A stretch of 64,000 nucleotides of DNA from Flavobacterium cerinum (GTDB lineage Bacteria; Bacteroidota; Bacteroidia; Flavobacteriales; Flavobacteriaceae), in assembly GCF_004028155.1 (NCBI RefSeq), contig NZ_SBII01000010.1, forward strand, positions 1-64,000, read 5' to 3'. A model generated the notes under the pieces. The model saw nothing but the letters and a program-made list of their open reading frames with translations. It did no database searches and was not told where the DNA came from. The translations under genes were made by a program, and so were the position numbers. Of the stretch, positions 25,098-35,295 are shown piece after piece. How positions within the stretch are numbered: position 1 is the stretch's first letter; every line of letters starts with the position of its first letter.

Positions 25098-26525
25098 TTA
25101 TTCTTTAAAATGATCATCTTTAAAACCAATAAGATAAAGCCTGTCTTTCGCCCTTGTAATTGCCGTATACAACCAACGAATGTAATCTTTATTTATTCCT
25201 TCAGGCAAATAAGGCTGTTCTATGAATACGGTATTCCACTGCCCACCCTGTGATTTATGACAGGTTATGGCATAAGAGAACTTTACCTGCAATGCATTAA
25301 AGTAAGGGTTGTTCTTTATTTTTAAGAACTTTTTGTACTGTGCTGTCTCGTCTTCATAATCTTTCATTACTTCCTGATACAGCTGATTGGACTGCTCATA
25401 GGTAAGTGAAGGCGATTCACTCTCTACTGTATCCAGTAACAAATAGGTCTCAAACGGAATTTGTGAAGGATAATCGACCATTCGCACTTTTACGCGCGCA
25501 AATTTAAAGCCGTACAGCTCTTCGATCCTGAAAATTTCAAGGATTTCGATAATATCGCCATTAGCAATAAAACCGGCTTCGCTCTTTTCGTTAAGCCAAA
25601 AATAGTTATTCTTTACCACCATCATAAAATCTCCGGTAGAAAGTTCGCTTTCGCGGGATAATATTCTGGTACGTATCTGCTGATTGTATTGATTCGCTCT
25701 CTTATTCGAACGAACAATAAAAGCTGTATCTTCTATACTGTAATTGCTGTATGCCTGATTAATGGCATCCTGAATATCATAACCGTCTACTAAGCGTACA
25801 ATATCTTTAAATCCGCGTAGTTTAAACTGAAACGTATCCATAAATGCCGACTTAAGTATTTCCCTAAGCTCTGTAGCATTATAAAGTATGCCAGAATTCT
25901 CTTCCTGACGCATTACTTCATCCAATTCAATGTAATGAACGTCTTTGTCGTAATTAAGTGAAAGAGAATCGATATTAAGTGCAGGACTAAGATCTGAATT
26001 TACCGGAGGCAGCTGCGCTGTATCTCCAATTAATATCATTTTACAGTTATTACCTGAATACACGTAAGAGATAAGATCATCCAGCAATGAACCGTTCTCA
26101 TACATTTTTGATTCCTGAATGGTGTCAGAAATCATAGAGGCTTCATCTACTATAAAAATAGTATTGGTAAATTTATTGGGTTGCATTGTAAACCCAACAG
26201 CACCCCCACCACTACCTTTTTTAGGAAAATAAATTCGCTTATGAATAGTAAAAGCAGGCTTTTGCGAATACCCTGATATTACTTTGGCCGCGCGCCCTGT
26301 AGGTGCAAGCAGTACATACTTTTTATTGGCATCAGCCAAATGATTTACAATAGTAGATATTATGGTCGTTTTACCGGTACCGGCATAACCTTTTAGTACG
26401 AATAATTCATTTTTGTTCGTATTGGTAATGAATTCTGCTGCCTTCTGTAAAAATATATCCTGTTTTACGGTTGGGTTAAACGGAAAATTTTGGCGAAGTA
26501 CCTTATAAAATAAGCTGGAATTCAT
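25098..26525 (-). CDS. RecD-like superfamily 1 DNA helicase
   Basis: The 475-residue protein has Walker [10 protein letters not shown] (about 46-54), Walker B VDEASMI, the motif III region [12 protein letters not shown] and the C-terminal UvrD-like [10 protein letters not shown] with [13 protein letters not shown]. It looks like a compact relative of RecD2/TraA-type 5'-3' helicases without the N-terminal extension. It probably helps in DNA repair or replication restart. No RecB or RecC neighbour is present. The helicase call is firm; polarity and partner are inferred. Confidence 0.88.
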   Translation of the reverse strand: MNSSLFYKVLRQNFPFNPTVKQDIFLQKAAEFITNTNKNELFVLKGYAGTGKTTIISTIVNHLADANKKYVLLAPTGRAAKVISGYSQKPAFTIHKRIYFPKKGSGGGAVGFTMQPNKFTNTIFIVDEASMISDTIQESKMYENGSLLDDLISYVYSGNNCKMILIGDTAQLPPVNSDLSPALNIDSLSLNYDKDVHYIELDEVMRQEENSGILYNATELREILKSAFMDTFQFKLRGFKDIVRLVDGYDIQDAINQAYSNYSIEDTAFIVRSNKRANQYNQQIRTRILSRESELSTGDFMMVVKNNYFWLNEKSEAGFIANGDIIEILEIFRIEELYGFKFARVKVRMVDYPSQIPFETYLLLDTVESESPSLTYEQSNQLYQEVMKDYEDETAQYKKFLKIKNNPYFNALQVKFSYAITCHKSQGGQWNTVFIEQPYLPEGINKDYIRWLYTAITRAKDRLYLIGFKDDHFKE

Positions 26526-26606
26526 TAATGGGAACGGGTATTATAATTATTAGCCCAAAGATAACATGAATTTAATGAGTAACTCATCCTAAACCAAAAA
26601 AGAATG

Positions 26607-26614
26607 TAAATTTG
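26607..26614 (+). promoter_or_regulatory. Probable -7 element for the DUF3822-rsmD operon
   Basis: TAAATTTG matches TAnnTTTG and lies 20 bp before the DUF3822 start. No good -33 TTG is visible. Confidence 0.5.
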
Positions 26615-26634
26615 CAATGAAACCATAGCTGTTT

Positions 26635-27438
26635 ATGAACGATACTATCACCGAAAAGAATTATAAAAAACTGTCGCTGCAAATTGCTGCTAATGGTATG
26701 TCTTTTTGCTGCTTTGATATATTAAATTTTGAAATAACACACCGTGATTCGGTGGTGTTCTCTAAGTACAACCCTATTGAAGATGAGTTATGGAAAGTTT
26801 TTGTAAGCAATCCTGAACTTACCAAACCCTATGATGAGATAGTAGTACTTCACGACAGCAGCCTTAATACTTTTGTGCCCGATGCTCTTTTTGATGCTAA
26901 TTATCCGGGAAGCTACCTTCAATACAATACTAAAGTTTTTGAAACCGATTTTTTTGCAGTAGATATGCTGGGAAGCTATGAGCTTAACAATGTGTATGTA
27001 CCAATGATGAACGTAAATAATTTTCTAATTGACCAATTTGGTGCCTTTGATTATAAAAACGTAAACAGCCTACTGGTAAGCAAACTGCTTGATTCTTCTA
27101 AAAACATTGATGACAAACAGGTTTTTGTGCACATCCAGGATACTCATTTTGAAATTGTTATAGTACGTAACCAAAAACTCTTGCTTTACAATTCTTTTGA
27201 ATACCAAACACCTGAAGATTTTTTATACTACCTGCTATTTACAATGGAGCAACTGTTTCTAAACCCTGAAACGGCTAAGGTGATTTTACTGGGTAAGATT
27301 ACAGAAACCCACCCTTGCTTTACACTAGCCTACACTTACATAAGAAATATATCCCTGCTTAATACGCAGACATTACAAACTAAATGGGATCAAAACGAAC
27401 AGGATACCCTACAACACTTTATACTTTTTAACTCATGA
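26635..27438 (+). CDS. DUF3822-family protein
   Basis: This 267-residue protein belongs to a family found mainly in Bacteroidota, with an actin/hexokinase-like (ASKHA-type) layout: a KLSLQIAANGMSFCCFD start, DNA-free central strands, and a C-terminal LLGKITETHPCF region. Function is unknown. It overlaps rsmD by 4 bp (ATGA), so the two are translationally coupled. This pairing suggests, but does not show, a link to RNA modification. Confidence 0.78.
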   Translation: MNDTITEKNYKKLSLQIAANGMSFCCFDILNFEITHRDSVVFSKYNPIEDELWKVFVSNPELTKPYDEIVVLHDSSLNTFVPDALFDANYPGSYLQYNTKVFETDFFAVDMLGSYELNNVYVPMMNVNNFLIDQFGAFDYKNVNSLLVSKLLDSSKNIDDKQVFVHIQDTHFEIVIVRNQKLLLYNSFEYQTPEDFLYYLLFTMEQLFLNPETAKVILLGKITETHPCFTLAYTYIRNISLLNTQTLQTKWDQNEQDTLQHFILFNS

Positions 27439-28022
27439 GGATTATTTCCGGAAAATACAAAGGCCGCAGGATAAGCGCACCAAAAAACCTACCCGTGCGC
27501 CCTACTACAGACATGTCTAAAGAGGCATTGTTTAATATCCTAAATAATCGTTTTGACTTTGAAGGGCTTAAAGTACTTGACCTTTTTTCAGGTACGGGTA
27601 ACATAAGTTATGAATTTGGATCTCGTGGCGCAGCTAATATTACTGCTGTAGATGCCGATTTTGGCTGTGTAAAGTTTATAAAGCAGACTGCAGGAGAGTT
27701 TGATTTTAATATTGCTGCTATAAAAAGTGAAGTAGCAAAATACCTTAAAGGAAGTAAATCTTCTTTTGACATTATCTTTGCCGATCCTCCTTACAATATG
27801 GATCAAAAAGATTTTGAAGAAATTGTTGAACTTGTATTTGAAAACGAACTGCTGCAGCAAGATGGTATGATGGTGATAGAACACTCAAAGTATACTAAGC
27901 TGAGCCATATGATGAATTTTTCATTCCAGAAAAATTACGGTGGATCTGTATTTTCTTTCTTTGAATTCGAAAATGATGTACTTGAAGAAAGCGGTATTGA
28001 AGAAAATGAAGATGAAATATAG
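27435..28022 (+). CDS. rsmD: RsmD-family 16S rRNA guanine-N2 methyltransferase
   Basis: It should methylate G966 of 16S rRNA with S-adenosylmethionine. The 195-residue protein has IISGKYKGRRI at the start, the SAM loop DLFSGTGNISYE and the catalytic IIFADPPYNM, all typical of RsmD. It overlaps the DUF3822 gene by 4 bp. A DUF3575 gene follows on the same strand after 62 bp. Confidence 0.92.
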   Translation: MRIISGKYKGRRISAPKNLPVRPTTDMSKEALFNILNNRFDFEGLKVLDLFSGTGNISYEFGSRGAANITAVDADFGCVKFIKQTAGEFDFNIAAIKSEVAKYLKGSKSSFDIIFADPPYNMDQKDFEEIVELVFENELLQQDGMMVIEHSKYTKLSHMMNFSFQKNYGGSVFSFFEFENDVLEESGIEENEDEI

Positions 28023-28084
28023 TTTTCTTACAATTACATAGTAAATTAGCCGAAAAAAATTACATTCAATCATCAAATCATTCA

Positions 28085-28636
28085 ATGAAAAAGCTACGTT
28101 TCCTTATTGTCCTGTTTGTTCTTACATTCTCTTCATCCTATTCGCAAACTTATTTTAAATTTAATGCTCCAACAACTCTTGTAGGAGTACCACAAATAGG
28201 AATAGAAACTAGTTTAGGACAAAAATGGACCTACCAAGCCGATGTTTTAGGTTCTTACTGGGAGTCTATTAATGGAGCTCCTTTTAAAACCTTAATGGTG
28301 TTTAGTGAAGTTCGTTACCATTTTAATGAAAAATACAAAGGCCTATATGTAGGAGGTCATATTGGTGGTGCACTGTTTGAAATTCAAAAATGGGATTATA
28401 TAAATACCGATAAATACCAAAAAGGAGAAGCATTGTTTTTTGGTGCTACTATAGGCTATCAGTTTCAAATTAGTGATAAATGGATGATCGATATGTTTGT
28501 AGGCGGTGGTAACCAGCAAGCCCATTACAAAGGCCGCTATTTATCTACAGGCAAACCTTATGAATTTTCAAGCTACAATAAGAGCGGTGAATGGCTTCCT
28601 TACCGTGGCGGAATTATGTTTAGCTACAAGTTATAA
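28085..28636 (+). CDS. DUF3575-like outer membrane beta-barrel protein
   Basis: This 183-residue protein has a signal peptide (residues 1-20, ending SSSYSQ), then alternating aromatic strands such as YQADVLGSYWES, GLYVGGHIGGALFEI and WMIDMFVGGG, ending FSYKL. The pattern suggests an eight-stranded barrel of the DUF3575 type in the outer membrane. No ligand or role is known. It is convergent with rnpB. Confidence 0.75.
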   Translation: MKKLRFLIVLFVLTFSSSYSQTYFKFNAPTTLVGVPQIGIETSLGQKWTYQADVLGSYWESINGAPFKTLMVFSEVRYHFNEKYKGLYVGGHIGGALFEIQKWDYINTDKYQKGEALFFGATIGYQFQISDKWMIDMFVGGGNQQAHYKGRYLSTGKPYEFSSYNKSGEWLPYRGGIMFSYKL

Positions 28637-28640
28637 AAAA

Positions 28641-28947
28641 AGCAGGCCTGTAAGCCGGATTCTGTATTCCCTCGGAATCCTTATCATTTATCTAGACCCC
28701 ACATTACTGCGGGGATCAATCTGCCTACCCCCCGGCATTGGGCGGGCAGCCCTTAATTGCCGGTGTACATGGCATTTCACCGCATAGAGTTTACCTGGTT
28801 TCACTACAGCATTACCTGTACATACTTTCTGTTGCACTTGTCCTCTCCCGGCTCTGCAAACCGGAATGACGGGTGTTACCCGCTATGCTGCCCTATGGTG
28901 TCCGGACTTTCCTCCCTCCTTGCGGACGGCGATAAGGCGGCCTGCGT
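28641..28947 (-). ncRNA. rnpB: RNase P RNA (M1-like, type A)
   Basis: It is the catalytic RNA that trims tRNA 5' leaders. On the minus strand the 5' part carries GGAGGGAGGAAAGTCCGGAC and the 3' part carries ACAGAATCCGGCTTA, the universal RNase P signatures. P1 forms between GCAGGCC (28945-28939) and GGCCTGC (28648-28642). A T run after 28641 ends the transcript, and a TACTTTTG box lies just upstream. The ends are accurate to a few bases. Confidence 0.96.
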
Positions 28948-28951
28948 GGCG

Positions 28952-28959
28952 CAAAAGTA
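28952..28959 (-). promoter_or_regulatory. -7 promoter element of rnpB
   Basis: TACTTTTG on the minus strand ends 5 bp before the predicted RNA 5' end, which fits direct transcription of rnpB from a TAnnTTTG promoter. Confidence 0.6.
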
Positions 28960-29159
28960 CGTTAGATTTTTGGATTAAAAGATCTTTAGATTATGAGAAA
29001 ACAGAGAAAAACATAACCTACTGGTTTCAAACAATCTAAAAATGAAACAACATTGCTCTTCAATTTTGTAGTAAAACGTTTAACATTTCGTTGGCTCGCC
29101 AAAAAAAATGAAAGCCTTAATTTTAAGTATTAAAGTAAATAAACTTAAAATACAGCATC

Positions 29160-29465
29160 ATGGACAGACAAATGTATCACTATGCAACGGTTACAAAAGC
29201 CCTGCAGGAATTGAACGAAAAAGGTTTTACTACCGATTTTAATCTTAAAGAAGACCACATCATTAATCACTGGAAAGATTTTGAAATAGAACACATTTAC
29301 CGCTATGAGGGTGAAAGTGATCCTGGGGACGAAGCAACTGTATTTGGTATTAAATCAACATCAGGCGAAAAAGGCGTTTTTGTAGTTAGTCCCGGCGCTT
29401 ATACCGAAAATGGTGCCGCAAAAGTACTTCTTGATATTAGCATTAGAGGAAGAGCTGAACAATAA
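29160..29465 (+). CDS. Small conserved hypothetical protein
   Basis: This 101-residue cytoplasmic protein starts [20 protein letters not shown] and has a [18 protein letters not shown] segment and an [12 protein letters not shown] end. I have a recollection of flavobacterial homologues labelled phosphoribosylpyrophosphate synthetase, but none of the motifs of that enzyme is visible and the protein is far too short. It lies 5 bp before the topoisomerase IB gene and is probably co-transcribed with it. Confidence 0.7.
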   Translation: MDRQMYHYATVTKALQELNEKGFTTDFNLKEDHIINHWKDFEIEHIYRYEGESDPGDEATVFGIKSTSGEKGVFVVSPGAYTENGAAKVLLDISIRGRAEQ

Positions 29466-29470
29466 TAGCA

Positions 29471-30544
29471 ATGAACAGGCTGCAAAAAAAACTAGAAAAA
29501 ATAGGGAATGATCCCAAAGTAACTGCTAAAGCCGTTGGCCTTCGGTATTCTTTAAAGGCTGATAAAGGCTATTATCGAAAACACAGGGATAACGGGTTTA
29601 GTTATATAAACGAAGAAGGGAAATCTGTTAAGGATAAAATCACTCTTGATCGCATAAAAAAACTTGTTATACCACCAGCCTGGCAGGATGTATGGATCTC
29701 TCCTTTTGAGAATGGTCATTTACAGGTTACCGGCACCGATGCTAAGGGCAGAAAACAATACCGATATCATCCGTATTGGAATAAAATACGAAATCAGTCA
29801 AAATTCTTTAAATTAAGAAGGTTTGCCAATGCACTGCCGGTTATCAGGCAACAGGTAGAAAAAGATCTTAATCGAAAAGGATTACCTTATGAAAAAGTAG
29901 TTGCTTTAGTTGTGAAACTCATAGAAATGACTAATATTCGAATTGGTAACGATGCTTATAAAAAGCTGTACGGTTCTTTTGGACTCACTACATTGCGCGA
30001 CAAACACGTAAAATTTGATGGTACAACCGTATGGTTCGAATTTGTTGGAAAAAAAGGCATTAAACATAAAATAAAACTCCAAAGCCGTAAAATGGCCAAT
30101 TTGGTGAAAAAATGCAAAGATATACCGGGGCAGGAACTTTTTCAATACTATGATGATAACAACCAAAGACATACCATCGGATCCGGAGATGTAAACAGCT
30201 ACATAAAAGAAATCACAGGGGAAGATTTTACCGCAAAAGATTTTCGTGCATGGTCCGGCAGTATTAATGCACTCTGTGCTTTTTTAGACATTGGTGAATT
30301 TACCAGTGAGACCGACTGCAAACATAAAATTATAAACGTACTCGATTCCGTAGCTCAAAAATTAGGCAACACACGTACTGTTTGTAAAAAATACTATGTG
30401 CACCCTACTGTTATTGCTGCATATGAGAAAGGTTCTATCTGGAATTATAAGCCAGATCAGGCAGATAGCAGCGAATTGAATTCAAATGAAAAAGCACTTC
30501 TTAAATTGCTTACTACTGAAGATATAGCAGAAGTACTTGCCTGA
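29471..30544 (+). CDS. DNA topoisomerase IB (poxvirus/eukaryote-like)
   Basis: It relaxes supercoils by cutting one strand through a 3'-phosphotyrosine. The 357-residue protein has the N-terminal domain (VIPPAWQDVWISP) and the catalytic residues R157 in NIRIGNDAY, a lysine in the KGIKHK hairpin (about 195-200), R259 in DFRAWSGS and Y309 in CKKYYVHP. All are present, so the enzyme should be active. Bacterial TopIB is patchily distributed and not essential, unlike TopIA. Confidence 0.92.
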   Translation: MNRLQKKLEKIGNDPKVTAKAVGLRYSLKADKGYYRKHRDNGFSYINEEGKSVKDKITLDRIKKLVIPPAWQDVWISPFENGHLQVTGTDAKGRKQYRYHPYWNKIRNQSKFFKLRRFANALPVIRQQVEKDLNRKGLPYEKVVALVVKLIEMTNIRIGNDAYKKLYGSFGLTTLRDKHVKFDGTTVWFEFVGKKGIKHKIKLQSRKMANLVKKCKDIPGQELFQYYDDNNQRHTIGSGDVNSYIKEITGEDFTAKDFRAWSGSINALCAFLDIGEFTSETDCKHKIINVLDSVAQKLGNTRTVCKKYYVHPTVIAAYEKGSIWNYKPDQADSSELNSNEKALLKLLTTEDIAEVLA

Positions 30545-30644
30545 TGCAAATAAATCAGAACAATAGTGTTTTATAATTATTCTATTCCTTATTTTTATAT
30601 ACTCTGTTTTACTCCTCTATAAATATGCATCTTAAAAAATAAGA

Positions 30645-31913
30645 ATGGAAAATTATAGTATCGTTTTATTTATCCTTGCCCTTATGATCTGCTTATCGGC
30701 TGTTGCCGATAAAATAAAACTACCCTATCCTATCTTATTAATTATAGCAGGCATAGGCATTGGTTTTATTCCCGAGATCCCGAAGATGGAAATAAACCCT
30801 GAAATTATTTTTCTGATTTTTCTCCCCCCCTTACTGTATGATGCTGCATTTAACATTTCCTTCTCTCAATTTAAAACAAACCTTAATACTATAAGCACAC
30901 TGGCAATATCGTTAGTGTTTTTAACCGTTACCGGTATTGCTGTTATGGCGCGTTATTTTATCCCGGGTATGACATGGCCGCTTGGTTTCGTATTAGGAGC
31001 GATTCTATCAGCTACAGATGCCGTTGCTGCCATTAGTATCACAAAAGGGCTGGGACTATCTCATAAAACCAGTACAATATTAGAAGGTGAAAGCCTTATC
31101 AATGATGCCTCTGCACTTGTAGCTTATCGCTTTGCGGTTGCAGCAGTTACCGGTACCGCTTTTGTGTTTTGGGAAGCCTCATTTCAATTTTTGCTTCTGA
31201 TAGGCGGAGGATTCCTTATAGGACTCATTATGGGTAAAATACTGGCATTCATTATAAAGCGAATACAGGATGATGCAATTATAATAATCAGTTTTATGCT
31301 GCTTATGCCATTTGTAACCTATCAGATTGCCGAAGAATTAAATGTCTCGGGTGTGATTGCTGTCGTTATGCTTGGTTTAGGTATTTCTCATTTTAGCAAC
31401 AAAATACTGCCAACCAACTTATTACACCAGTCGAAATCAATCTGGGAGATGATTATTTTTCTCCTCAATGGATTAATATTTATTCTTATAGGCCTACAAT
31501 TTCCTTACATTCTTGAAAATATAGATAAGGCACTTGTATTACCATATATTGGCTATGCTTTTTTAATTACAATAGTAGTACTGATCATTCGTATGGCAAG
31601 AGTGTTTTTGCAGCAGGTAAACCTTCAAAAAGCGTATGATAAAAAGAGAGGACAAATTACCGAACATGCGCTGTTAGACTTTAAAAACAGTCTTATAATC
31701 AGCTGGTCGGGCATGAGAGGAATTGTTTCTCTTGCCATTGCCATTGGATTACCACATACACTGAAAGACGGCAGTCCGTTCCCACTTCGCAATGAGATTA
31801 TATTCATTTCTATAGCCGTGGTACTTTTTACTCTATTGGGTCAGGGACTTACACTACCCTGGTTAGTTAAAAAGCTACAGCCTACCAGCGATAACGAGCA
31901 AAAATCTGAATAA
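30645..31913 (+). CDS. CPA1-family Na+/H+ antiporter
   Basis: This 422-residue inner-membrane protein has about twelve hydrophobic helices. It carries the CPA1 signatures FLIFLPPLLYDAAF, GAILSATDAVA and LEGESLINDASALVAYR, and, near the C-terminus, SWSGMRGIVSLAIAIGLP. It should exchange sodium or potassium for protons. It is shorter than NhaP-type members with a cytoplasmic tail and has no regulatory domain. It stands alone. Confidence 0.9.
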   Translation: MENYSIVLFILALMICLSAVADKIKLPYPILLIIAGIGIGFIPEIPKMEINPEIIFLIFLPPLLYDAAFNISFSQFKTNLNTISTLAISLVFLTVTGIAVMARYFIPGMTWPLGFVLGAILSATDAVAAISITKGLGLSHKTSTILEGESLINDASALVAYRFAVAAVTGTAFVFWEASFQFLLLIGGGFLIGLIMGKILAFIIKRIQDDAIIIISFMLLMPFVTYQIAEELNVSGVIAVVMLGLGISHFSNKILPTNLLHQSKSIWEMIIFLLNGLIFILIGLQFPYILENIDKALVLPYIGYAFLITIVVLIIRMARVFLQQVNLQKAYDKKRGQITEHALLDFKNSLIISWSGMRGIVSLAIAIGLPHTLKDGSPFPLRNEIIFISIAVVLFTLLGQGLTLPWLVKKLQPTSDNEQKSE

Positions 31914-32011
31914 AAACAACAAGATTTAATTGGTAATTACATCCTAAAAAATCTGTTGATAAAATGTAAAAATCTATCTCCTAAAAGCATCAAAATCCAC
32001 TTCACAATTGC

Positions 32012-32019
32012 TATATTTG
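32012..32019 (+). promoter_or_regulatory. Probable -7 element of dnaX
   Basis: TATATTTG matches the TAnnTTTG consensus and lies 16 bp before the dnaX start codon. Confidence 0.5.
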
Positions 32020-32035
32020 CTACTCAGTTATTTCT

Positions 32036-33795
32036 ATGGAACAGTTTATTGTATCAGCCCGAAAATACCGCCCGCAAACCTTTAAGGATGTTGTGGGGCA
32101 GCAGGCTATAACCAATACACTACTTAATGCCATAGAAAACAACCACCTTGCTCAGGCACTGCTGTTTACAGGTCCGCGTGGTGTAGGTAAAACAACCTGT
32201 GCCCGTATTTTAGCCCGTAAAATAAATCAGGAAGGATATGATGACCCGTATGAAGATTTTGCATTCAACGTGTTTGAACTCGATGCTGCTTCTAACAACT
32301 CAGTAGACGACATTCGAAGCCTGATCGATCAGGTAAGGATACCACCCCAAACAGGTAAATATAAAGTATATATTATCGATGAGGTTCATATGCTCTCACA
32401 GGCTGCTTTTAATGCGTTTCTAAAAACGCTTGAAGAACCACCAAGGCATGCTATTTTTATATTAGCAACCACTGAGAAGCATAAAATTATCCCTACGATC
32501 CTATCCCGCTGCCAGATCTTTGATTTTAAAAGAATTACAGTTAAGGATGCTAAAGAACATCTAGCAGATGTTGCCAATAATCAAGGGATTACCTTTGAAG
32601 ATGATGCACTGCATATTATTGCCCAAAAAGCAGATGGCGCGATGCGTGATGCTTTGTCTATTTTTGACAGGGTAGTTAGCTACTGCGGTAACAATTTAAC
32701 ACGTCAGGCAGTAACAGAAAACCTGAATGTTCTTGACTATGAGTACTATATAAAAGTAACCGACTTATTACTTGAAAATAAAATTCCAGAATTACTGCTT
32801 ACCTATAACGATATTTTAGCCAAAGGTTTTGACGGACACCATTTTGTAGCTGGCCTTGCCTCTCACTTCCGTGATCTTTTGGTTAGTAAAAATCCTGCTA
32901 CACTAATATTATTAGAAGCTGGTGAAGCAGCTCAAAATTTATATGGAATACAAGCTCAGAAAGCAAGCCAGGATTTTTTACTAAAAGCCATAGATCTCGC
33001 TAATGACTGTGACCTGAAATACAAATCAAGTCAGAATCAAAGACTACTTGTTGAATTATGCCTTATGCAGCTTGCCTCTATCACTTTTGATGGAGAAAAA
33101 AAAAAGCTGACCAATTTATAATTCCTCCCCATTATTTTAAAGATAATGCACCTTCTCCTGTTAAAACAACTACCGAAGAAACTACCCCTCGGGCACAAGT
33201 TACTGAAAACAATACCGCTACACAGCCTGTAGAGGAAAAACCAATTGGAATTACTCCGCTTCCAACTGCTTCACTTGAAGTAGAAGAACCGGAAGTCGTG
33301 AAACCGCCTGTTGTAACACCCGAAGATGATGGCCAGCCTAGAGTTTCTGCGTTTTCTTTATCCGGTTTACGTAAAAAACGTGAACTGGCCGAAAGTCAGA
33401 AAGCAATGGTAAGACATACTGATGAACTTCCACGTGAACCATTCAATGAAACAGATATGCGTTTGCAATGGAATAAATTTGTTGATCGATTAAACAATAC
33501 TGGACAAAAGATCATGGCTACTTATATGACGATTAACGATCCTTCTCTTGAGGGTACAACGATTCGTCTGGAATTACCTAATGAAGGCTCTAAAGTAGAT
33601 TTCGACACCAATAAACACGAATTACTAGGCTATTTACGCGGTAAACTACATAATCACGATATTGTTATTGATGTAAATGTTAACGAAATGGTATCTACAA
33701 AACATGCCTTTACGCCAATTGAAAAATTTGAAAAGCTTAAATCAATAAATCCTGCCCTTGAGCTGTTGAGAAAAACATTTGATTTAGATATATAA
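32036..33795 (+). CDS. dnaX: DNA polymerase III tau/gamma subunit, encoded across a -1 frameshift
   Basis: DnaX is the ATPase of the clamp loader. The first frame (32036-33121, 361 residues) has Walker A TGPRGVGKTT, the zinc-poor N-terminal RuvB-like core, DEVHMLSQAAFNAFLKTLEEP and SRCQIFDF, and stops after GEKKKLTNL. Starting in the -1 frame, sequence from 33110 onward is open to 33795 and encodes a Pro/Glu-rich linker and a folded C-terminal domain. The frames meet at ten consecutive A (33096-33105). A -1 slip there gives a 586-residue tau, while normal reading gives a 361-residue gamma ending right after domain III, as in E. coli. The alternative is a lost base. Confidence 0.85.
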
Positions 33796-34317
33796 TCAAA
33801 TTTTTAAAATAGCATCATACAGATTATAATTCTCATCATCAAAACAAACAAAGACTATTTTCTGGATAGTTTCATTTTCGCTTAGAAAATCATTTACAGT
33901 ATCTACTGCTATCCTGACTGCTTTATCTTTAGGGAAATGATAAATACCTGTGCTAATATTTGGAAATGCAATACTGGTAATATTATTTTCAACAGCCAAC
34001 ATAAGACTATTACGGTAAGAATTAGCTAAAAGAGCCTCTTTCTCATTTTTATCACCATTCCAAACCGGACCAACGGTATGAATAACATACTTTGCAGGAA
34101 GTTTTCCTCCTGTTGTAATTACCGCCTCACCCGTTTTACATCCGCCCTGACGATTACGTATTGCAACACATTCATCTAAAATAGCCTGTCCTCCTGCACG
34201 ATGAATTGCTCAATCCACTCCGCCACCACCAAGCAGCGAAGTATTAGCTGCATTGACAATAGCATCATTAGCTATTTTTGTAATATCTCCTTTTATAAGT
34301 TTTATTTTGGGATTCAT
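33796..34317 (-). pseudogene. Macro-domain (ADP-ribose binding) gene with an in-frame stop
   Basis: From ATG 34317 the frame reads through a full 173-residue macro domain of the YmdB/O-acetyl-ADP-ribose deacetylase type: [20 protein letters not shown], then GGGGVD-stop-AIHRAGG, GEAVITTGGKLPAKYVIHTVGP and IAFPNISTGIYHFP. The only defect is TGA (34212-34210) at codon 36, where the family has glycine (GGA). The rest is intact and ends normally at 33796. The loss is therefore recent or a sequencing error. A short product restarting at 34002 would lack the binding loop. It lies convergent with dnaX. Confidence 0.85.
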
Positions 34318-34355
34318 CTAGATATCCTTAGCAATCTGTTTTTAAATATTTTATA

Positions 34356-35252
34356 CTAAATAGTATTATAGTACATTGCCTTAACGATACCATCTGAAAG
34401 TCCGATTTTTGGTACGTAGATATTTCTGGCGCCACTCCATTTCATGGCATTAAGATAAATTCTAGTCGCATAGATAATAACATCAGCACGATCAGGATTG
34501 AGTCCTAATTCGGCGATACGCTGTTCGTAAGAAAGACTATTAAGAAATTGATACTGAGAATTCACATAGAAATACGACAATGGCTTCTCCTGCTGTTTAC
34601 CCGACATTTTAAAGAGCTTATTAATATTACCTCCAGACCCAATAAGCGTTATTGTTTCATAAGGCTCTGTCACTGCTTTTATCCATTTTTCTATCTCCTG
34701 CCATACCACATCATTCACCATATTATTAAGCAGACGAACCGTTCCATTCTTAAAGGATTTAGATGCTACGATTTTACCGCTATCAAACAGTGAAAATTCT
34801 GTGCTGCCACCACCCACATCAACATACAGGTATGTTTGATCTGTTTTTACAAGATGATGTAAATCTGTAGAAGCAATTATAGCCGCTTCTTTTTTACCAT
34901 CGATGATTTCAATTTTAATACCCGATTCTTTCTCAATTAAATCGGCTACCTCATGCCCATTATACGCTTCGCGCATTGCCGATGTAGCACAGGCCATATA
35001 CTTTTCTACTCTATGAACCTTCATTAGCAGCTTGTAAGCCTTCATAGCATCGATCATGCGTTCAATGTTCTCTTCGGTAATTTCACCCACCGTAAAAGCA
35101 TCCTGCCCTAAACGAATAGGAACCCTAACTAATGAACTTTTATTAAACTGCGTCTCTTTCCCCTCCTGTTCTACAATATTACATACCAATAACCTCATGG
35201 CATTGGATCCAATATCTATAGCAGCATATTTTTTTATTGTAATCATTCTCAA
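34356..35252 (-). CDS. ppx: Ppx/GppA exopolyphosphatase-family protein
   Basis: The 298-residue protein has the ASKHA nucleotide-binding motifs YAAIDIGSNAMRLLV and YLYVDVGGGSTEFSLF, as in exopolyphosphatases and guanosine pentaphosphate phosphatases. It has only the two core domains, without the C-terminal HD domain of E. coli Ppx. It lies 43 bp after ppk1 on the same strand, which favours polyphosphate as substrate. Starts at 35252 and 35246 are equally possible. Confidence 0.88.
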   Translation of the reverse strand: MRMITIKKYAAIDIGSNAMRLLVCNIVEQEGKETQFNKSSLVRVPIRLGQDAFTVGEITEENIERMIDAMKAYKLLMKVHRVEKYMACATSAMREAYNGHEVADLIEKESGIKIEIIDGKKEAAIIASTDLHHLVKTDQTYLYVDVGGGSTEFSLFDSGKIVASKSFKNGTVRLLNNMVNDVVWQEIEKWIKAVTEPYETITLIGSGGNINKLFKMSGKQQEKPLSYFYVNSQYQFLNSLSYEQRIAELGLNPDRADVIIYATRIYLNAMKWSGARNIYVPKIGLSDGIVKAMYYNTI

Positions 35253-35295
35253 AGTGCCTTAGATGCTTAGTTCAATAGACCCTAAGCAGCTTTGC

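Noticed and set aside
28506..28978. Two plus-strand open frames of 93 and 73 residues
   Set aside because: They lie antisense to RNase P RNA, whose conserved signatures fully explain the region.
34205..34215. Selenocysteine reading of TGA in the macro-domain gene
   Set aside because: Family members have glycine there, no SECIS-like hairpin follows, and no selenoprotein machinery is in view; a point mutation is simpler.
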